This document shows positions 32,412 through 43,423 of a stretch of 64,000 bases of DNA, in pieces. Position 1 is the first letter of the stretch. Each line of letters starts with the position of its first letter. The notes under the pieces are model-generated. The model saw only the letters and a program-made list of their open reading frames with translations, was not told the DNA's origin and made no database searches. The position numbers were made by a program, and so were the translations under genes. The DNA comes from Gari tellinella (taxonomy: Eukaryota; Mollusca; Bivalvia; Cardiida; Psammobiidae): contig OV277863.1 in assembly GCA_922989275.2 (NCBI GenBank), positions 26,006,001 to 26,070,000 of the forward strand, read 5' to 3'.

Positions 32412-32657
32412 TTACCCTTTCGGCGCCAAATTATTTGGGAGATCTTAACCCCTTCACCGCTTCATTGTCGTCTGCTTCAGTATTGCTGTCTGCAAGAACG
32501 TTTCAAAGTTAGACTTCAGGTTGTATGATTGAAGAAATATTGATAAGAGTGTTAAACAGTTTGGATCCCGATCAGACGCCGCGTTACGCGGCGTCTGATC
32601 TAGATCCAAACTGTTTACAAAGTCGACTTTATTCGACTACGGCGCCGAAAGGGTTAA
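32412..32657. mobile_element. MITE-E variant with CGGCGCC ends
   Basis: ACCCTTTCGGCGCCAAATTA start and ACGGCGCCGAAAGGGTTAA end enclose a standard E interior, including an internal TTAACCCCTTCACCGC. An E inside, or re-ended by, another TTAA family. Confidence 0.7.
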
Positions 32658-32673
32658 TCTATGGCTAATTCAT

Positions 32674-32921
32674 TTAACCCTTTCACTCTCAATTACGCTT
32701 TAAAGCGCGTTTGCAAACAGTTTGGGTCTTGATCAAACGCCGCGTAACGTGGCGTCTGATCAGGACCCAAACTGTTTGACCCTCTTATCGATATTAATTA
32801 AGTCATACGACCTTAAATCTAACTTTGAAACGTGTCTTGCAGACGACAATATCGAAGCAGACGACAATAAAGCGGTGAAGGGGTAAAACTCTCCCGAATA
32901 ATTTGATCATGAAACGGTTAA
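32674..32921. mobile_element. MITE-E copy, complete
   Basis: TTAACCCTTTCACTCTCAAT start and TTGATCATGAAACGGTTAA end. Core GGGTCTTGATCAAACGCCGC with inverse; CAGACGACAATATCGAAGC module. Confidence 0.8.
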
Positions 32922-33064
32922 CAAGTCAATGTTTTATGCAGAAAACGTCCCTAGCGTAACAAACAGTTGTTTTTAAAATTAAAACTTGTCGAGGGTGTAT
33001 TTACAATAAACTTAAACTTGTTGAGGGTGTATTTACAATAATATTATTCTATTTCTTTCATTCA

Positions 33065-33190
33065 GGGAGCCCGTTTGGACTACCAACAAGGGATGAGTCT
33101 CGCAATGTGTGTTTTTGGACTGGTTTTTTATTCGCCACTTCACAACGAGTGACTTTGTATCGTGTTGCAAACAACTGCACCTATAAGTCC
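33065..33190 (+). other. Possible 3' untranslated exon start
   Basis: ATTTCTTTCATTCAG is a good acceptor. If spliced to the GTAAGT at 30761, the joined codon is TA+G = TAG, so the stop is preserved. No direct proof of splicing. Confidence 0.2.
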
Positions 33191-33360
33191 ATTACCCCAT
33201 AAATACGTCTTTTAACGCCTTTTAACTACCAACAAGGGAAGAGTCTCGCAATGTGTGCTTTTGGGACTGGATTTTTATTCGCCACTTCACAACGAGTGCA
33301 AACAACTGCACCTATTAGTCCTTTACCGTATATATGCGTTTTTAAGCCTTTAAATTCATG
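33079..33360 (+). repeat. Direct duplication of about 146 bp
   Basis: ACTACCAACAAGGGATGAGT and GTTTTTTATTCGCCACTTCA recur about 146 bp later with few changes. The left end of a D MITE (CCCCATAAATACG) is included in the duplicated unit. Confidence 0.75.
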
Positions 33361-33717
33361 CCTCAACCACAGGTACTTGACACATATATTTAGATCTATT
33401 ACCAAAAAAAGAAACAAAAAAAATGTTATTTTTTTACTAGATGTCTATTATTGACGTCTAGTAAAAAAAAAGTTTTTTGGTAATATAACTAGATCTATAT
33501 GTCAAGTACATGTACCTGTGGCCTCAACTGACGTAAATAATTCCAATTTATTCAGTCAAGAATATGTACCATAATAAATAGTTTCTATATTCTAGCAGAT
33601 AGTAGCTTAAAGCAGGCTGAATGTTAAGCAGAATGCGCCTTAATGCTTTACTTACAACCTGCTTTAAGTTGTCACAAGTATTCAAAATTAGAAACAGGCT
33701 ATGGGGTAATGGGTTAA
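33313..33717. mobile_element. MITE-D copy with nested W hairpin
   Basis: CCTTTACCGTATATATGCGT start and GGCTATGGGGTAATGGGTTA end; core shortened. The W element sits at 33368-33520. Confidence 0.7.
33368..33520. mobile_element. W element, hAT-like MITE with perfect 8-bp target duplication
   Basis: CACAGGTACTTGACA and its inverse end a 153-bp hairpin. GCCTCAAC occurs immediately on both sides (33360-33367 and 33521-33528). 8-bp duplications are usual for hAT elements. Confidence 0.8.
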
Positions 33718-33882
33718 AGTCTCTCTATAACGACCACACAAACAAAAGCTCGTTTTCGGTATTTAAACCTAATGATGGGGCTAGTATTTAAATATATTTT
33801 AAAAAAATTATAGAAATAGCAAGACACTGGACAAGAGATTACGGCCTGCAATGTGGCGATATACAAGGCATAAATACTTTAT

Positions 33883-34243
33883 TACAGCGCTCCCTCTCTA
33901 CAACGACACCCAATGGGAGACAGAGATTGTGTGCGTTGTTCGGAGGGAGTCGTTAGAGAGAGGGAAATTGGCTTTCATTTGCAAACAGCTTGAACCCAGA
34001 TCAGACGCCGCGTAACGCGGCGTCTGATCTGGATTCAAGCTGTTTGTCATTCGTCATTTAGTGTTTTTTGTCAAAATGTCCAATATGTAACTTTGAGAAA
34101 AAAAGCAGACGACAATTTTAAGCAGACGACATTGCAGCAGTAAATTCGTTAGAAATAATCATCCTGTCTAGGGAATTGCGAAAAGTGTCGTTCTTAGGAG
34201 GGAGTCGTTGTTTGGAGGGCCGTTGTAGGGAGGGAACACTGTA
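33883..34243 (+). mobile_element. MITE-A copy, complete
   Basis: TA-flanked; CAGCGCTCCCTCTCTACAAC start and GTAGGGAGGGAACACTG end. Core tip GACGCCGCGTAACGCGGCGT is perfect. 361 bp. Confidence 0.85.
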
Positions 34244-34327
34244 TTAGGAAGTGATTCGTTGATTCTTTGTCAATAATTAGTATATGATTTAATTTGTATA
34301 AATAATAAGCGACACACTTTCTTAGCT

Positions 34328-34847
34328 TTTAAAGAGGCTCGCAACCGGATTTAGCTGTAAAATTAGAAATTTGTAAATATATGTCAAATGCTTATACATG
34401 TATATATAAATAGGTAAGAATTAGTTTAGGATAAGAAGTTCTGTTAAAAATGCATTTTAAAAAAAAAAAGAAAGATAAGAAACTCTGGTGGGATTCGAAC
34501 CCGTGACCCTCCATACGGGGACAGACACGCAAAATAGTGATATTCCTCAGACCTCTCGGCTACGGGCTCTTTATATTTAACGTACTTTAGTGTGTAGCGA
34601 TGTAGAGAACATTACTCGTCTCGGGTTTTTGTCTGAGCCCGTGTTCAATTTCTATTGCGTCAGTAGACGCAACGAATAAACGATGGAAAATATCTAAAAA
34701 ATGAAGATTTGAGGCCTTTTCTTAAGGATGTTTTTAGACTGATCATATTTTTCTAATGCCAGATGCACGATAATGCTACACATTTGGTTTTATTTGAGCA
34801 TTTTCTTTTATTTTGCAAATACACCATCCGGTTGCGAGTCTGTACTT
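34328..34847 (-). mobile_element. Composite element K, best-preserved ends
   Basis: Inverted ends AAAGAGGCTCGCAACCGGAT and CATCCGGTTGCGAGTC enclose a tRNA-like module on the - strand (B box complement GGGATTCGAACC near 34490; TCTCGGCTACGGGCTC near 34555). A 3' segment with GATCATATTTTTCTAATGCC is shared by all K copies. Confidence 0.75.
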
Positions 34848-34928
34848 TGTAATATATACGACACAACAGGTACAGTCGTGCACTCAATAGGAGATCAATA
34901 GTTGACCAAAGTGTGAGAAGGCGGACAC

Positions 34929-35164
34929 TTAATCCTTTCACTACCAATTTTCTTGTATTTCACCGTTTCATTGTCGTCTGCTTCAATTTTGTTGTCTGCA
35001 AAGTCGTTTCAAAGTAAGAAAATAAGGCAGTATGACTGAAGAAATTTCAAAACGATTGTTAAACAGTTTGGGTTCTGATCAGACGCCGCGTTACGCGGCG
35101 TTTGACCAAAATCCAAACTGTTTGCAAACGCGCTTTTAAGCGTTCTTGAGAGTGAAAGGGTTCA
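34929..35164. mobile_element. MITE-E copy
   Basis: TTAATCCTTTCACTACCAAT start and TTGAGAGTGAAAGGGTT end. TCGTCTGCTTCAATTTTG module and core tip GACGCCGCGTTACGCGGCGT. Confidence 0.8.
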
Positions 35165-35222
35165 TGCAGGACAAAGGCATTGCACAACACTGCTACATGT
35201 ATAACAACATGCTTCATCTCGA

Positions 35223-35375
35223 ACATAATAGTTTTCTCAATTATTTCAGCACAAAATCCTATGGTGTAACTACTTATTAGAATTGTCTCGAAGAGACTAT
35301 TCAATAGTTACACCGTATAATGTAGCGTTTTAGGCATAAATAAATAAAGATTAGAGTTTTTGAAATACATTGTAC
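35223..35375. mobile_element. Foldback element N
   Basis: TTATTTCAGCACAAAATCCT, GGTGTAACTAC and GTCTCGAAGAGAC centre. Same plan as 371-549 and 63187-63352. Confidence 0.6.
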
Positions 35376-35848
35376 CCTCCTAGTCTGCAGCCATGTTTCA
35401 CTATAGTATAATTTTATTATGTAGATGCGTTGCTCAGGCCATTTCTAACAAAAAGTTGTTCCCAGTTGTACAGTACTGAACCTTATTAAATTAAATTGAT
35501 AATCGCCATCGAATTGCCATCGAATTGCCATCGAATCGGGCGCTTTGAAAATCGATTAAGCTAAAAAAATCGTTTCAAGCGATTTTTCCGAAGCGGTTGT
35601 AACAAAAAAGGAATCGATAAAATTTAACGAAAAATATTAGCGAAAATATGCAATCAGCATCAACAGACATAATTGACCGAGTGCTAACTTACAAAATTGT
35701 AATATATATATTCATTTAAATTTCCCCAGACGAGAAAATGTTACATATATCGATCACGGGGTTAGAAATAAACGCGAACCTATTTAGGTATTCTCCCGCG
35801 CTAAGAAGACAAATATGTTAAATTGATACCGCCTTGTGTACAGTCCGG

Positions 35849-36061
35849 CATAGCCCAGTGGGCTAACGGGTTGTGTTTTGCTCTCTCTGTCCCCGCCGGG
35901 TCCCGAGTTCTAATCCCACTAGAGCTCAAAATATTTTTATTATTGAAATGCATTTTTAAACAGAATTTTTTGTTCTAGACTTATTCTTACCCGTCTAAGA
36001 GTTCGATATATATTTAAAAATTACTATTTTTAAGCTAAATCTGGTTGCGTATCTCTTTAAA
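35849..36061 (+). mobile_element. tRNA-headed SINE (right half of K)
   Basis: GGCATAGCCCAGTGGGCTAA head, weakened B box (GAGTTCTAATCCC), then TTTAAACAGAATTTTTTGTT and a tail GGTTGCGTATCTCTTTAAA. The left half of K is absent, so this module can exist alone. Confidence 0.65.
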
Positions 36062-36109
36062 TCATGTGACTGAATTCTCTATGATGCGACTTTTCAAAAT
36101 CATCTTGAA

Positions 36110-36415
36110 GACGGTAGTAGCAGTAGCGGAAAAAGTGGAGGCGGTAATAGTAACAGTAGTAACAGAAATAGTTATAAGTAATAGTTTTATTATTGAAGTA
36201 GTAGAAGTGGTAGACGTAGTAGTAGTAGTGGTGGTGGTCGTAGTAGTAGTTATAGTAGTAGAAGTAGTGGTAGTAGTAGTAGTGGTAGTAGTAGTAGAAG
36301 TAGTAGTAGTAGTTGTTGTAGTAGTAGTTGTATTAGTAGTACATGTAGTAGTAGTAATAGTAGTAGTAGTAGTAGTAGTAATACATGTAGTACATGTAGT
36401 AGTAGTAAAATCCAT
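36110..36415 (+). repeat. (GTA)n tract
   Basis: Imperfect GTAGTAGTAGT over about 300 bp. Long Val, Thr or Tyr runs in the frames here come only from the repeat. Confidence 0.9.
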
Positions 36416-36429
36416 CGTCTAGTTTATTA

Positions 36430-37440
36430 TAGCTTATTAATCCTGAAAATTCAAGTGAACAATTCAAGTTTCGAATTAAATATGTCATTAATAGTTTACA
36501 ATAGATTAAACAAAATACTCTGAACACACGGATCCTCTATGAGACATCTGCTCTGGGTCTATAGTGTTTCTACATGATAAGTGTAAGCTTGACAGGTTCA
36601 CTGTACAAAATACATTGAATTTTACGCGTCACTATGGGTCACAGCTAGGGTTAATTTAAGTTGTAATGACGATTCTACGTCAGGTCAGATCAATCACTGT
36701 TTGACATATTATTACGATGTACAAACGTTTAATAAATGGGACACAATCCAGCAGTGCAGACTCATATCATAATTATGCAATATAATGCCGCGTCTGGTCT
36801 GAGTCTACACTGTTTTCTAACAGCATTTTCTATCAATCTAAAACAAATATATAAAACATAGAACAGCACTCTTTGAATGAAAAGTGGATTCATCCATTCT
36901 CTTCTATTCTATTGTAATAAGGAATTTTTAGCAATGTACGTTTTATACTGCAATCAGAAGAGTGTTCTTTAAACGGTCATAAAACCTTAAACAGACACGG
37001 TCGCCCGCTGTGTCTGGTGGTCTGAGTTGACATTCCGGATTGAATGTTTATTCACGGAAATATACAGAAGTCAGTGTATAATTCCATGGTTTATTACACA
37101 TACCCAAATACGGCTTAAATGGAGTCACCAATTAGTGCAGTCATAAGCGGATGTAAATCCTCCGAATTTAGTGAATTTTGCATAGAACCACGAATTTAAA
37201 AAAATCATTTTCTTTGTCACAATACACAAATAGTTTTAATCACATTGGCCCACTTGGATTTGGTTGGTTTCAAAGAATAAAAGCCATGTAAAGGAAACTA
37301 CAAACATTCTAATGTATCGGTATATCAGTTATTTCTTGCTGTTTGCAAAATCCTGATCAGATGAAAAGTACGTAATCAAGGATCCACACTGTCTAAAAAC
37401 CTTAGTCAGGAGTCGATCTGCACGATTATAACTTAAAAGA
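36430..37440. other. Interior of the 7.4-kb unit with decayed core hairpins
   Basis: Old core pieces at about 36530-36590, 36770-36820 (CCGCGTCTGGTCTGAGTCTA) and 37337-37415 (AAAATCCTGATCAGATG). Otherwise AT-rich with no gene. Confidence 0.45.
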
Positions 37441-37459
37441 CTGTGCCATGTGCTGTTGA

Positions 37460-37533
37460 AATAAACTTACAACTACAACTATTACTACTACTATTTCTAT
37501 TATTACTACTATTACTACTACTACTACTACTGA

Positions 37534-37565
<32 letters not shown>

Positions 37566-37930
37566 TTTTCTAATGATACTACTAGTAATGCTACTACAAC
37601 TACTACCACCACCTACACGACAAATATATTCTCAAATTTCTGATAAAATAGCTACAACAACAACGATAACTACTACTACCACTACTATGAATGCTACTAT
37701 TAAGAATGCTGCTACTTAGTACTACTGCTACTGATATGACTGCTGATTTCTTCTACAACTACTACCACTACTACTACTACTACTACTTCTACTACTACTA
37801 CTACAACAATTACTACAACTACTGCTTCTACAACAACAACTACTACTAGTACTACTACTAAAACTACTACTATCACTACTACTACCACAACCATCTTCGC
37901 TACTACCATTGCTGCTGCTACCACTACAAC
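37460..37930 (+). repeat. (CTA)n tract, complement of the GTA tract
   Basis: ACTACTACTACT interrupted by other sequence at 37560-37740. It is the complement of the tract at 36110-36415, so the two could pair across about 1 kb. Confidence 0.9.
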
Positions 37931-37957
37931 AACTGTCACTACTTCCACTGTCAGCTT

Positions 37958-40900
37958 TTGTTTCCAACCTATTTTAGCAGAAAATAAAGCCAATTAGACT
38001 ATAAATTGCCAACAACTTCTTTTTTTATATAGATTCATTCTACCATCTTGGAATATATCTGCTGCTTCTATATATTTCCTTCAGAAAAGTGTTATTATGT
38101 ATCAAAATAATTGATTGGTTAACTTTTTGGTTTATAAAAAAGCGTTCGAAATAAATTTCGCTTCTGCGAAAGCTAATTTACTCCGACCGAAGAAGCTGAA
38201 TGCCGACATATTTTGCCGCTTGACTATTTTTTAAAATCATGTAATGCTAATGCATGTATTCCATCATATTCAAGTCTGTCAGCTTTTGTTTTAAACTTAT
38301 TTAAGCAGAAAATAGAGCTGATTTGGCTTTTAAATTTGCCAATAATGGCATTTTTATAGAGATTACGCCTACGATCTTGGAATAATTATCTGCTGTTTCA
38401 ATATATTTCCTTCAGAAAAGTGTTATTATGTATCAAAATAACTGATCGGTTAACTTTTCGGTTTATAAAAAAGCGTTCGAAATAAATTTCGCTCCTGCGA
38501 AAACTAATTTACTCCGACCGAAGAAGCTGAATATCGACATATTTTGCTGCTTGACTATTTTTTAAAATCATGTAATGCAAATGCAGGAACGTAGATTATA
38601 GATCTAATCTATGTTCCTGATCATATTCAAGTCTGTCAGCTTTTGTTTTAAACCTATTTGAGCAGAAAATAGAGCTGTTTTTGCAATGTAAATTGACAAT
38701 AATTGCATTTTTATAGAGATTACGCCTACCATCTTGGAATAATTATCTGCTGTTTCTATATATATTTCCTTCAGAAAAGTGTTATTATGTATCAAAATAA
38801 TTGATCGGTTAACTTTTCGGTTTATAAAAAAGCGTTCGAAATAAATTTTGCTTCTGCGATAGCTAATTTACTCCGACCGAAGAAGCTGAATGTCGACATA
38901 TTTTGCCGCTTGACTATTTTTTAAAATCATGTAATGCTAATTCATGTATTCCATAATATTCAAGTCTGTCACTGTGTCAGCTTTTGTTTTAAACCTATTT
39001 GAGCAGATAATTGAGCTGATTTGGCTATTTAATTTGCCAATAATTGCATTTTTATAGAGATTACGCCTACCATCTTGGAATAATTATCTGCTGTTGCTAT
39101 ATATTTCCTTCAGAAAAGTGTTATTATGTATCAAAATAATTGATCGGTTAACTTTTCGGTTTATAAAAAAGCGTTCGAAATAAATTTCGCTTCTGCGAAA
39201 ACTAATTTACTCCGACCGAAGAAGCTGAATGTCGACATATTTTGCCGCATGACCATTTTTTAAAATCAGGTAATGATAATGCATGTTTATCATAATATTC
39301 AAGTCTGTCAGCTTTTGTTTTAAACCTATTTGAGCAGATAATTGAGCTGATTTGGCTATTTAATTTGCCAATAATTGCATTATTATAGAGATAACGCCTA
39401 CCATCTTGGAATAATTATCTGCTGTTTCTATATATTTCCTTCAGAAAAGTGTTATTATGTATCAAAATAACTGATCGGTTAACTTTTCGGTGTTTAAAAA
39501 AGCGTTCGAAATAAATTTCGCTCCTGCGAAAGCTAATTTACTCCGACCGAAGAAGCTGAATGTCGACATATTTTGCCGCTTGACTATTTTTTAAAATCAT
39601 GTAATGCTAATTCATGTATTCCATAATATTCAAGTCTGTCACTGTGTCAGCTTTTGTTTTAAACCTATTTGAGCAGAAAATTGAGCTGATTTGGCTATTT
39701 AATTTGCCAATAATTGCATTTTTATAGAGATTACGCCTACCATCTTGGAATAATTATCTGCTGTTGCTATATATTTCCTTCAGAAAAGTGTTATTATGTA
39801 TCAAAATAATTGATCGGTTAACTTTTCGGTTTATAAAAAAGCGTTCGAAATAAATTTCGCTTCTGCGAAAGCTAATTTACTCCGACCGAAGAAGCTGAAT
39901 GTCGACATATTTTGCCGCTTGACCATTTTTTAAAATCATGTAATGATAATGCATGTTTATCATAATATTCAAGTCTGTCAGCTTTTGTTTTAAACCTATT
40001 TGAGCAGATAATTGAGCTGATTTGGCTATTTAATTTGCCAATAATTGCATTTTTATAGAGATAACGCCTACCATCTTGGAATAATTATCTGCTGTTTCTA
40101 TATATTTCCTTCAGAAAAGTGTTATTATGTATCAAAATAACTGATCGGTTAACTTTTCGGTGTTTAAAAAAGCGTTCGAAATAAATTTCGCTCCTGCGAA
40201 AGCTAATTTACTCCGACCGAAGAAGCTGAATGTCGACATATTTTGCCGCTTGACTATTTTTTAAAATCATGTAATGCTAATTCATGTATTCCATAATATT
40301 CAAGTCTGTCACTTTGTCAGCTTTTGTTTTAAACCTATTTGAGCAGAAAATTGAGCTGATTTGGCTATTTAATTTGCCAATAATTGCATTTTTATAGAGA
40401 TTACGCCTACCATCTTGGAATAATTATCTGCTGTTGCTATATATTTCCTTCAGAAAAGTGTTATTATGTATCAAAATAATTGATCGGTTAACTTTTCGGT
40501 TTATAAAAAAGCGTTCGAAATAAATTTCGCTTCTGCGAAAGCTAATTTACTCTGACCGAAGAAGCTGAATGTCGACATATTTTGCCGCTTGACTATTTTT
40601 TAAAATCATGTAATGTTAATGCATGTTTATCATAATATTCAAGTCTGTCAGCTTTTTTTTAAACCTATTTGAGCAGAAAATTGAGCTGATTTGGCTATTT
40701 AATTTGCCAATAATTGCATTTTTATAGAGATAACGCCTACCATCTTGGAATAATTATCTGCTGTTTCTATATATTTCCTTCAGAAAAGTGTTATTATGTA
40801 TCAAAATAATTGATCGGTTAACTTTTCGGTATTTAAAAAAGCGGTCGAAATAAATTTCGCTCCTGCGAAAGCTAATTTACTCCGACCAAGAAGCTGAATG

Positions 40901-42335
40901 TCGACATATTTTGCTGCTTGACTATTTTTTAAAATCATGTAATGCAAATGCAGGAACGTAGATTATAGATCTAATCTACGTTCCTGATAATATTCAAGTC
41001 TGTCAGCTTTTGTTTTAAACCTATTTGAGCAGAAAATAGAGCTTTTTTTGCAATGTAAATTGCGATTATTGCATTTTTATAGAGATTCAGCCTACCATCT
41101 TGGAATAATTATCTGCTGTTTCTATATATATTTCCTACGGAAAAGTGTTATTATGTATGAAAATAATTGATTGGTTTAACCATGGAGGAATTATACCGGT
41201 ATAATTCCTCCATGGTTTAACTTTTCGGTTTATAAAAAAGCGTTCGAAATAAATTTTGCTTCTGCGATAGCTAATTTACTCCGACCGAAGAAGCTGAATG
41301 TCGACATATTTTGCTGCTTGACTATTTTTTAAAATCATGTAATGCTTATTCATGTATTCCATAATATTCAAGTCTGTCACTGTGTCAGCTTTTGTTTTAA
41401 ACCTATTTGAGCAGAAAATTGAGCTGATTTGGCTATTTAATTTGCCAATACATGTAATTGCATTTTTTTAGAGATAACGCCTACCATCTTGGAATAATTA
41501 TCTGCTGTTGCTATATATTTCCTTCAGAAAAGTGTTATTATGTATCAAAATAATTAATCGGTTAACTTTTCGGTTTATAAAAAAGCGTTCGAAATAAATT
41601 TTGCTTCTGCGAAAGCTAATTTATTCTGACCGAAGAAACTGAATGTCGACATAATTTGCCGCTTGACTATTTTTTAAAATCATGTAATGATAATGCATGT
41701 TTATCATAATATTCAAGTCTGTCAGCTTTTGTTTTAAACCTATTTGAGCAGAAAATAGAGCTGATTTGGCTATTTAATTTGCCAATAATTGCATTTTTAT
41801 AGAGATAACGCCTACCATCTTGGAATAATTATCTGCTGTTTCTATATATTTCCTTCAGAAAAGTGGTATTATGTATCAAAATAATTGATCGGTAAACTTT
41901 TCGGTGTTTAAAAAATCGTTCGAAATAAATTTCGCTCCTGCGAAAGCTAATTTACTCCGACCGAAGAAGCTGAATGTCGACATATTTTGCTGCTTGACTA
42001 TTTTTTAAAATCATGTAATGCAAATGCAGGAACGTAGATTATAGATCTAATCTATGTTCCTGATAATATTCAAGTCTGTCAGCTTTTGTTTTAAACCTAT
42101 TTGAGCAGAAAATAGAGCTTTTTTTGCAATGTAAATTGCGATTATTGCATTTTTATAGAGATTCAGCCTACCATCTTGGAATAATTATCTGCTGTTTCTA
42201 TATATATTTCCTTCAGAAAAAGTGTTATTTTGTGTCAAATAAGTTATCGGTTAACCAATAAATCATTAAATGCATTTTGATCGAGAATCGGCCTACCATC
42301 TTTAAGGGAATTTTCTGCTGTTACTATATTTCATT
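37958..42335 (+). repeat. Satellite array, 331-374-bp units with 670-bp higher-order repeat
   Basis: The anchor CAAGTCTGTC recurs at 38271, 38628, 38961, 39300, 39631, 39970, 40301, 40640, 40995, 41369, 41714 and 42071. From 38961 to 40640 spacing alternates 339/331 or 331/339, so every second unit is exactly 670 bp away. Alternate units differ by ACTGTGTC and by GCTGTTGCTAT versus GCTGTTTCTAT. The array edges are more diverged. No coding frame. Confidence 0.9.
41180..41216. mobile_element. Tiny TTAA-flanked palindrome
   Basis: CCATGGAGGAATTATACC and its inverse, about 37 bp, with TTAA on each side. Other satellite units read GGTTAACTTTTCGG here, giving the empty site. Confidence 0.6.
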
Positions 42336-42840
42336 TTTTAGGGTAAATCTTCTTTCACCATATGCTAAACTTTGTTCAGTATTATATGACATATTGTAGA
42401 CTTGATATTTAAGTTGTTTGTATATCTATATCCATAGTTTGAAGCTTTGTACGAGTTATACCGGTACATATTCGAGTTCCGATTTGTACCAGTGTCAGCG
42501 GCACAACTCTCAATTGTATCAGATTCTTTTTCTATATTGAACCTGTTAAAAATTGCTAGTCTAGAAATCTATACTCCTGATTTTTTAATCATTCAGTTAA
42601 ATTATTATATGATTATCATCTGAAAACAGAATAAGTTTATGTATTTTTGTGCGTGGTCCGACAGAGAAAAAAAATGGCGGCTTAAACAATGTGATTTAGC
42701 GGTATACTGTATAATAGCTATCGCTTATCAGATTAAACGAAACTAATTCTCTCAACCAATCAGATTTTGGCAAATTATAGAAGCGCAAAGCGAATCGAAT
42801 CGCCTATAATTAATCGCGTTAATCGAATCGCAAGCGAATC
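42336..42840. other. Right interior of the 7.4-kb unit
   Basis: Past the satellite: AT-rich sequence, then AAATGGCGGC and a run of AATCG-rich words (GCGAATCGAATCGCC) leading into the direct subterminal repeats. No gene. Confidence 0.5.
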
Positions 42841-43076
42841 GCCATCGAATTGCCATCGAATTGCCATCGAATCGCAAAAATTGTTAATTTAATAAGGTTC
42901 AGTACTGTACTGACAGAACATATATTGTCATTTTTTGGATGAAGCCTTTGATCTTTAGCTACATGTCACAGCTCAAAGAAATTAAAAACGACACGTTATC
43001 ACTTAGACACCGTAGATCATTATATTTATGTTTTTATTTAGTTCTTAGTCCGTTGTTATCGTAACGTCTTGTTATT

Positions 43077-43328
43077 TTAACCCATTACCCCATAGCCTGT
43101 TTCTAGCTTTGAAGATAGGCGATCACTTAAAGCAGGTTGAAAGTAAAGCAGAAGGCGCCTAAAGGCGCATTCTGCTTTACTTTCAGCCTGCTTTAAACTA
43201 CCATCTGCTAAAATATAGAAGATATCTCTTATCATACATGTTCCAAACTGCATAATTTGGAACTATTTTCTTTAATGGAGAAATAAATCAAAGGCGTAAA
43301 AAGGAGTATTTATGGGGTAATGGGTTAA
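43077..43328. mobile_element. MITE-D copy, complete (reference)
   Basis: TTAACCCATTACCCCATAGC start and TTTATGGGGTAATGGGTTAA end, with TTAA duplicated. Core TTAAAGCAGGTTGAAAGTAA meets its inverse around GGCGCCTAAAGGCGC. 252 bp. Confidence 0.85.
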
Positions 43329-43423
43329 GAATTATACACATTGGTAGTTCAGTACAAAGAAGACCACGGCAGAGACTACGAATTTGAATGTTTACACCGG
43401 TGTGTCAGAGAGAGGGTTACTAC

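Larger units (their letters stand above)
35471..42907. mobile_element. 7.4-kb TIR-bounded unit carrying a satellite array
   Basis: The left end CAGTACTGAACCTTATTAAA, followed by TTAA, is repeated exactly inverted at the right end, giving a 24-bp perfect terminal repeat. Both sides are flanked by TA (35469-35470, 42908-42909). Just inside, GCCATCGAATTGCCATCGAA arrays occur at both ends in the same orientation (about 35509 and 42840). The interior holds a SINE, two trinucleotide tracts, decayed core hairpins and a 4.4-kb satellite, with no coding sequence. The TA site and CAGT start fit a Tc1/mariner-type non-autonomous element; its size and content are unusual. Confidence 0.7.

Noticed and set aside
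36045..36422. Val-, Thr- or Tyr-rich frames of over 100 codons
   Set aside because: All come from the GTA trinucleotide tract; likewise the frames at 37443-37993.
37958..42335. CRISPR-like array
   Set aside because: Units of about 335 bp without short spaced repeats; it is a eukaryotic satellite.
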